Below, piece after piece: positions 62,285 through 64,000 of a stretch of 64,000 bases of DNA. The stretch spans positions 1,674,001 through 1,738,000 of the forward strand of contig NZ_CP074371.1 of NCBI RefSeq assembly GCF_018362975.1. Reading direction: 5' to 3'. The position numbers were made by a program, and so were the translations under genes. Origin of the DNA: Nocardia tengchongensis. GTDB lineage: Bacteria; Actinomycetota; Actinomycetes; Mycobacteriales; Mycobacteriaceae. The notes beneath the pieces are model-generated. The model was not told the origin of the DNA. It made no database searches and was given only the letters and a program-made list of their open reading frames with translations. The first letter of the stretch is position 1, and every line of letters begins with the position of its first letter.

Positions 62285-62940
62285 GCGCGGAGGCGACGCG
62301 GGGCAAGACCTGGTGGCGGTGGGTCCTGGCGGCGGTGATCGTCGCCGTGGCGGCGGTGGTCGCGCTGTGGCCGCAGCTGCACCGCTCCGACGACCACGGC
62401 ACCGCCACCGGTCCGGCGACCGCCACCCCGGTCGAACCAGCTGTCTCCGAGGCGGATCGGACCGCGGCCGCCCTGGCCGCCTGCCCGCGGCCCACCGGCG
62501 CGCCCGTCGGCGACAGCCCGCTGCGCGGTATCACCCTGGACTGCCTGGCCGACGGCGCACCCGTGGACCTGGTCGCGGCGCTGGCCGGCAAGCCCGCGCT
62601 GATCAACCTGTGGGCGTACTGGTGCGGCCCGTGCGCGGAGGAACTGCCGCTGCTGCAGCAGTTCTCGCAGCAGGCCGGGACCGCGCTCACCGTGCTGACC
62701 GTGCACAGCGATCCCGGCACCGGCAAGGCGCTGTCGCGGCTGAGCGGGCTGGGCATCCACCTGCCCGGCGTCGAGGATCCGAACGCCAAGGTCCGCAGTG
62801 CCGTCGGGGCGCCGGCCGTGCTGCCGATCTCGGTGCTGTTGCGCGCCGACGGCACCGTTGCGAAAGTCGTGGTGCGCCCCTTCCACAGCGTGGAGGACAT
62901 CGCCGCTACTGTCGCCGCCGAGTTGGGTGTCAGCGCGTGA
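62281..62940 (+). CDS. TlpA/ResA-like membrane-anchored thioredoxin (Rv3673c-like)
   Basis: A 219-residue protein: membrane anchor at about residues 12-30 ([17 protein letters not shown]), Thr/Ala/Pro stalk, then an extracytoplasmic thioredoxin fold with active site [13 protein letters not shown] and the cis-Pro region near AVLPISV. Extra Cys in AACPRP and TLDCLAD may form a structural disulfide. It reduces or shuffles disulfides in exported proteins. GTG 62281 overlaps the nth stop. Confidence 0.92.
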   Translation: MSAEATRGKTWWRWVLAAVIVAVAAVVALWPQLHRSDDHGTATGPATATPVEPAVSEADRTAAALAACPRPTGAPVGDSPLRGITLDCLADGAPVDLVAALAGKPALINLWAYWCGPCAEELPLLQQFSQQAGTALTVLTVHSDPGTGKALSRLSGLGIHLPGVEDPNAKVRSAVGAPAVLPISVLLRADGTVAKVVVRPFHSVEDIAATVAAELGVSA

Positions 62941-62980
62941 GGGCGGCGGGTCGGTTGTGGTTTTCGGCGAGGGTGTGGTG

Positions 62981-63709
62981 ATGAGACTCGAGGCGTCCGG
63001 CAATGGAATTCCGGCGTGGCTACGCGGGGTGGCCGAGCACGATCCGGCCGATCCCACCGGTGTGAACCCGGTGCTGCGGCGGAATGTCATGCGGCGCTTC
63101 GCCGCCGCGGCGACCAACCCGCGCGACGCGGCGGTGCTGGTGCTGTTCGGCGGCTCCCCGGACGTGGATCCGGCGGCGCCGGGCGGGCTCCCCGGCGACG
63201 CCGATGTACTGCTCACCCAGCGTGCCGCCACCCTGCGCCAGCACGGCGGCCAGGTGGCGTTCCCCGGCGGCGGGGTGGAGCCGCAGGACGACGGCCCGAT
63301 CAGCACCGCCCTGCGCGAGGCCAACGAGGAGACCGGCCTCGATCCCGCGAGCGTGGAGCCGATCGCGGTGCTGCCCAAGATCTTCGTGCCGCCGTCGCGG
63401 TTCGATGTGACGCCGGTGGTCGCCTATTGGCGCACCCCCGGCGCGGTGGGGGTGGTGAGCGAGACCGAGGCGGCCCGCGTGGCACGGGTGCCGGTGTCGG
63501 AGCTCATCGATCCGGCCAATCGTTTCGTGGTGCGGCATCCGCTGGGCTATATGGGCCCGGCGTTCGCCGTGGACGGAATGCTGGTGTGGGGGTTCACCGC
63601 CGGCGTGCTCGCCGGACTGCTGGCGGTATCCGGGTGGGAACACGAATGGGACCATCACGATGTACGTGATCTGCAGGCCTCCTTGGCCGCGGTAGGGATG
63701 ACATTATGA
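62981..63709 (+). CDS. NUDIX hydrolase, coenzyme A pyrophosphatase type (Rv3672c-like)
   Basis: A 242-residue NUDIX enzyme. The CoA-specific block LLTQRAATLRQHGGQVAFPGG directly precedes the Nudix box, GGGVEPQDDGPISTALREA then NEETGL (Gx5Ex7REUxEExGU with REA). It is expected to hydrolyse CoA or its derivatives to phosphopantetheine and adenosine 3',5'-bisphosphate. ATG 62981 has GAGGG eight bases upstream; GTGs further up in frame are possible. The stop overlaps the marP ATG (ATGA). Confidence 0.92.
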   Translation: MRLEASGNGIPAWLRGVAEHDPADPTGVNPVLRRNVMRRFAAAATNPRDAAVLVLFGGSPDVDPAAPGGLPGDADVLLTQRAATLRQHGGQVAFPGGGVEPQDDGPISTALREANEETGLDPASVEPIAVLPKIFVPPSRFDVTPVVAYWRTPGAVGVVSETEAARVARVPVSELIDPANRFVVRHPLGYMGPAFAVDGMLVWGFTAGVLAGLLAVSGWEHEWDHHDVRDLQASLAAVGMTL

Positions 63710-64000
63710 GCGCCTCTGGCTGGCTCGATCTCGGCATCATCATTCTGGCGCTGCTGGCGGCCACCTCCGGGTGGCGGCAGGGCGCGGTCGCCTCGGCGCT
63801 GGCCTTCCTGGGTGTCATCCTGGGTGCGGTGGCCGGCATCCTGATCGCGCCGCACATCCTGCGACATCTCAGCGAGGGCCGCACCCGGGTGCTGGTGGGC
63901 GTGCTGCTCATCGTGGCGCTGGTGATCATCGGCGAGGTCGCGGGCATGGTGCTCGGGCGGGCGGCGCGCGGCGGCATGCGGGATCCGTTCACCCGCAGCG
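63706..64000 (+). CDS. marP: MarP-type membrane serine protease, N-terminus only
   Basis: Only the first 98 codons are inside the window. Three or four membrane helices of the CvpA-type N-terminal region are visible (LDLGIIILALLAATSGW, VASALAFLGVILGAVAGILI, LVGVLLIVALVIIGEVAGMVLG). The trypsin-like periplasmic domain would follow outside. Identification rests on the CvpA-like start and on order nth-tlpA-NUDIX-marP. In M. tuberculosis MarP (Rv3671c) protects against acid by processing a peptidoglycan hydrolase. Coupled to the NUDIX gene by ATGA. Confidence 0.85.
   Translation, partial: MSASGWLDLGIIILALLAATSGWRQGAVASALAFLGVILGAVAGILIAPHILRHLSEGRTRVLVGVLLIVALVIIGEVAGMVLGRAARGGMRDPFTRS

Overview
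The window comes from a high-GC mycolic-acid actinobacterium, most probably Nocardia or a close relative in the Mycobacteriales. Three things point there. The block from about 51.4 to 64 kb matches, gene for gene, the Mycobacterium tuberculosis Rv3671c-Rv3688c neighbourhood (metallophosphoesterase, YqeY, PonA2, WhiB4, paired ArsA-like ATPases, DUF4177, RidA, MBL hydrolase, CRP, Nth, TlpA-like thioredoxin, CoA-NUDIX, MarP). The centre carries a CYP51/CYP123/aldA/TetR set like Rv0763c-Rv0771. Several starts look leaderless. No rRNA, insertion sequence, prophage or CRISPR array is visible; there is one tRNA (Pro, CGG).  Layout. 0-7.3 kb: a small membrane protein, an XRE regulator whose first codons appear frameshifted, a secreted serine hydrolase, and an operon of an AAA+ ATPase with two membrane-anchored TPR proteins. 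7.3-16.3 kb: catalase behind a strong dyad, three TetR regulators each with a readable operator next to its target (an atypical SDR, a drug-type MFS pump, a hypothetical protein plus APH-like kinase pair), then a structured 434-bp non-coding region. 16.3-20 kb: a nitrate transporter gene with an internal deletion, a secreted SGNH hydrolase, an F420/LLM oxidoreductase. 20-45.4 kb: sterol/steroid island with a GMC oxidoreductase, CYP125, glutathione peroxidase, CYP51, a TetR of the Rv0767c type, LLM and FAD oxidoreductases, CMD, hydroxyacid dehydrogenase, SDR, aldA, CYP123, SDR, 3Fe-4S ferredoxin, NTF2-like protein, an unrecognised protein, a FadD19-like ligase, an acetoacetate-decarboxylase-like protein, another SDR, an ABC exporter, EchA19 and a GabD2-like dehydrogenase. 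45.4-51.3 kb: lipase-like hydrolase, NTF2-like protein, amidase, tRNA-Pro and two paralogous anchored proteins. 51.4-64 kb: the conserved envelope/stress/redox block; MarP runs off the end.  How it works together. Two regulatory signals tie the sterol island together. Five boxes fit the KstR palindrome TNNAACNNGTTNNA (three perfect, two with one mismatch) at GMC/CYP125, aldA/CYP123, the decarboxylase-like gene and echA19/gabD2. A second motif, AGACACNTGTCCRG, occurs upstream of cyp51, over the start of the adjacent tetR, and between aldA and cyp123; I read it as the operator of that TetR. The proteins could activate side chains (CYP125, acyl-CoA ligase, EchA19) and demethylate sterols at C14 (CYP51, ferredoxin).  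Quality caveat. At least nine genes contain single-base indels, mostly in short homopolymers, that break otherwise well-conserved proteins. This pattern looks more like residual sequencing error than gene decay. The narK deletion is different in kind and could be real.
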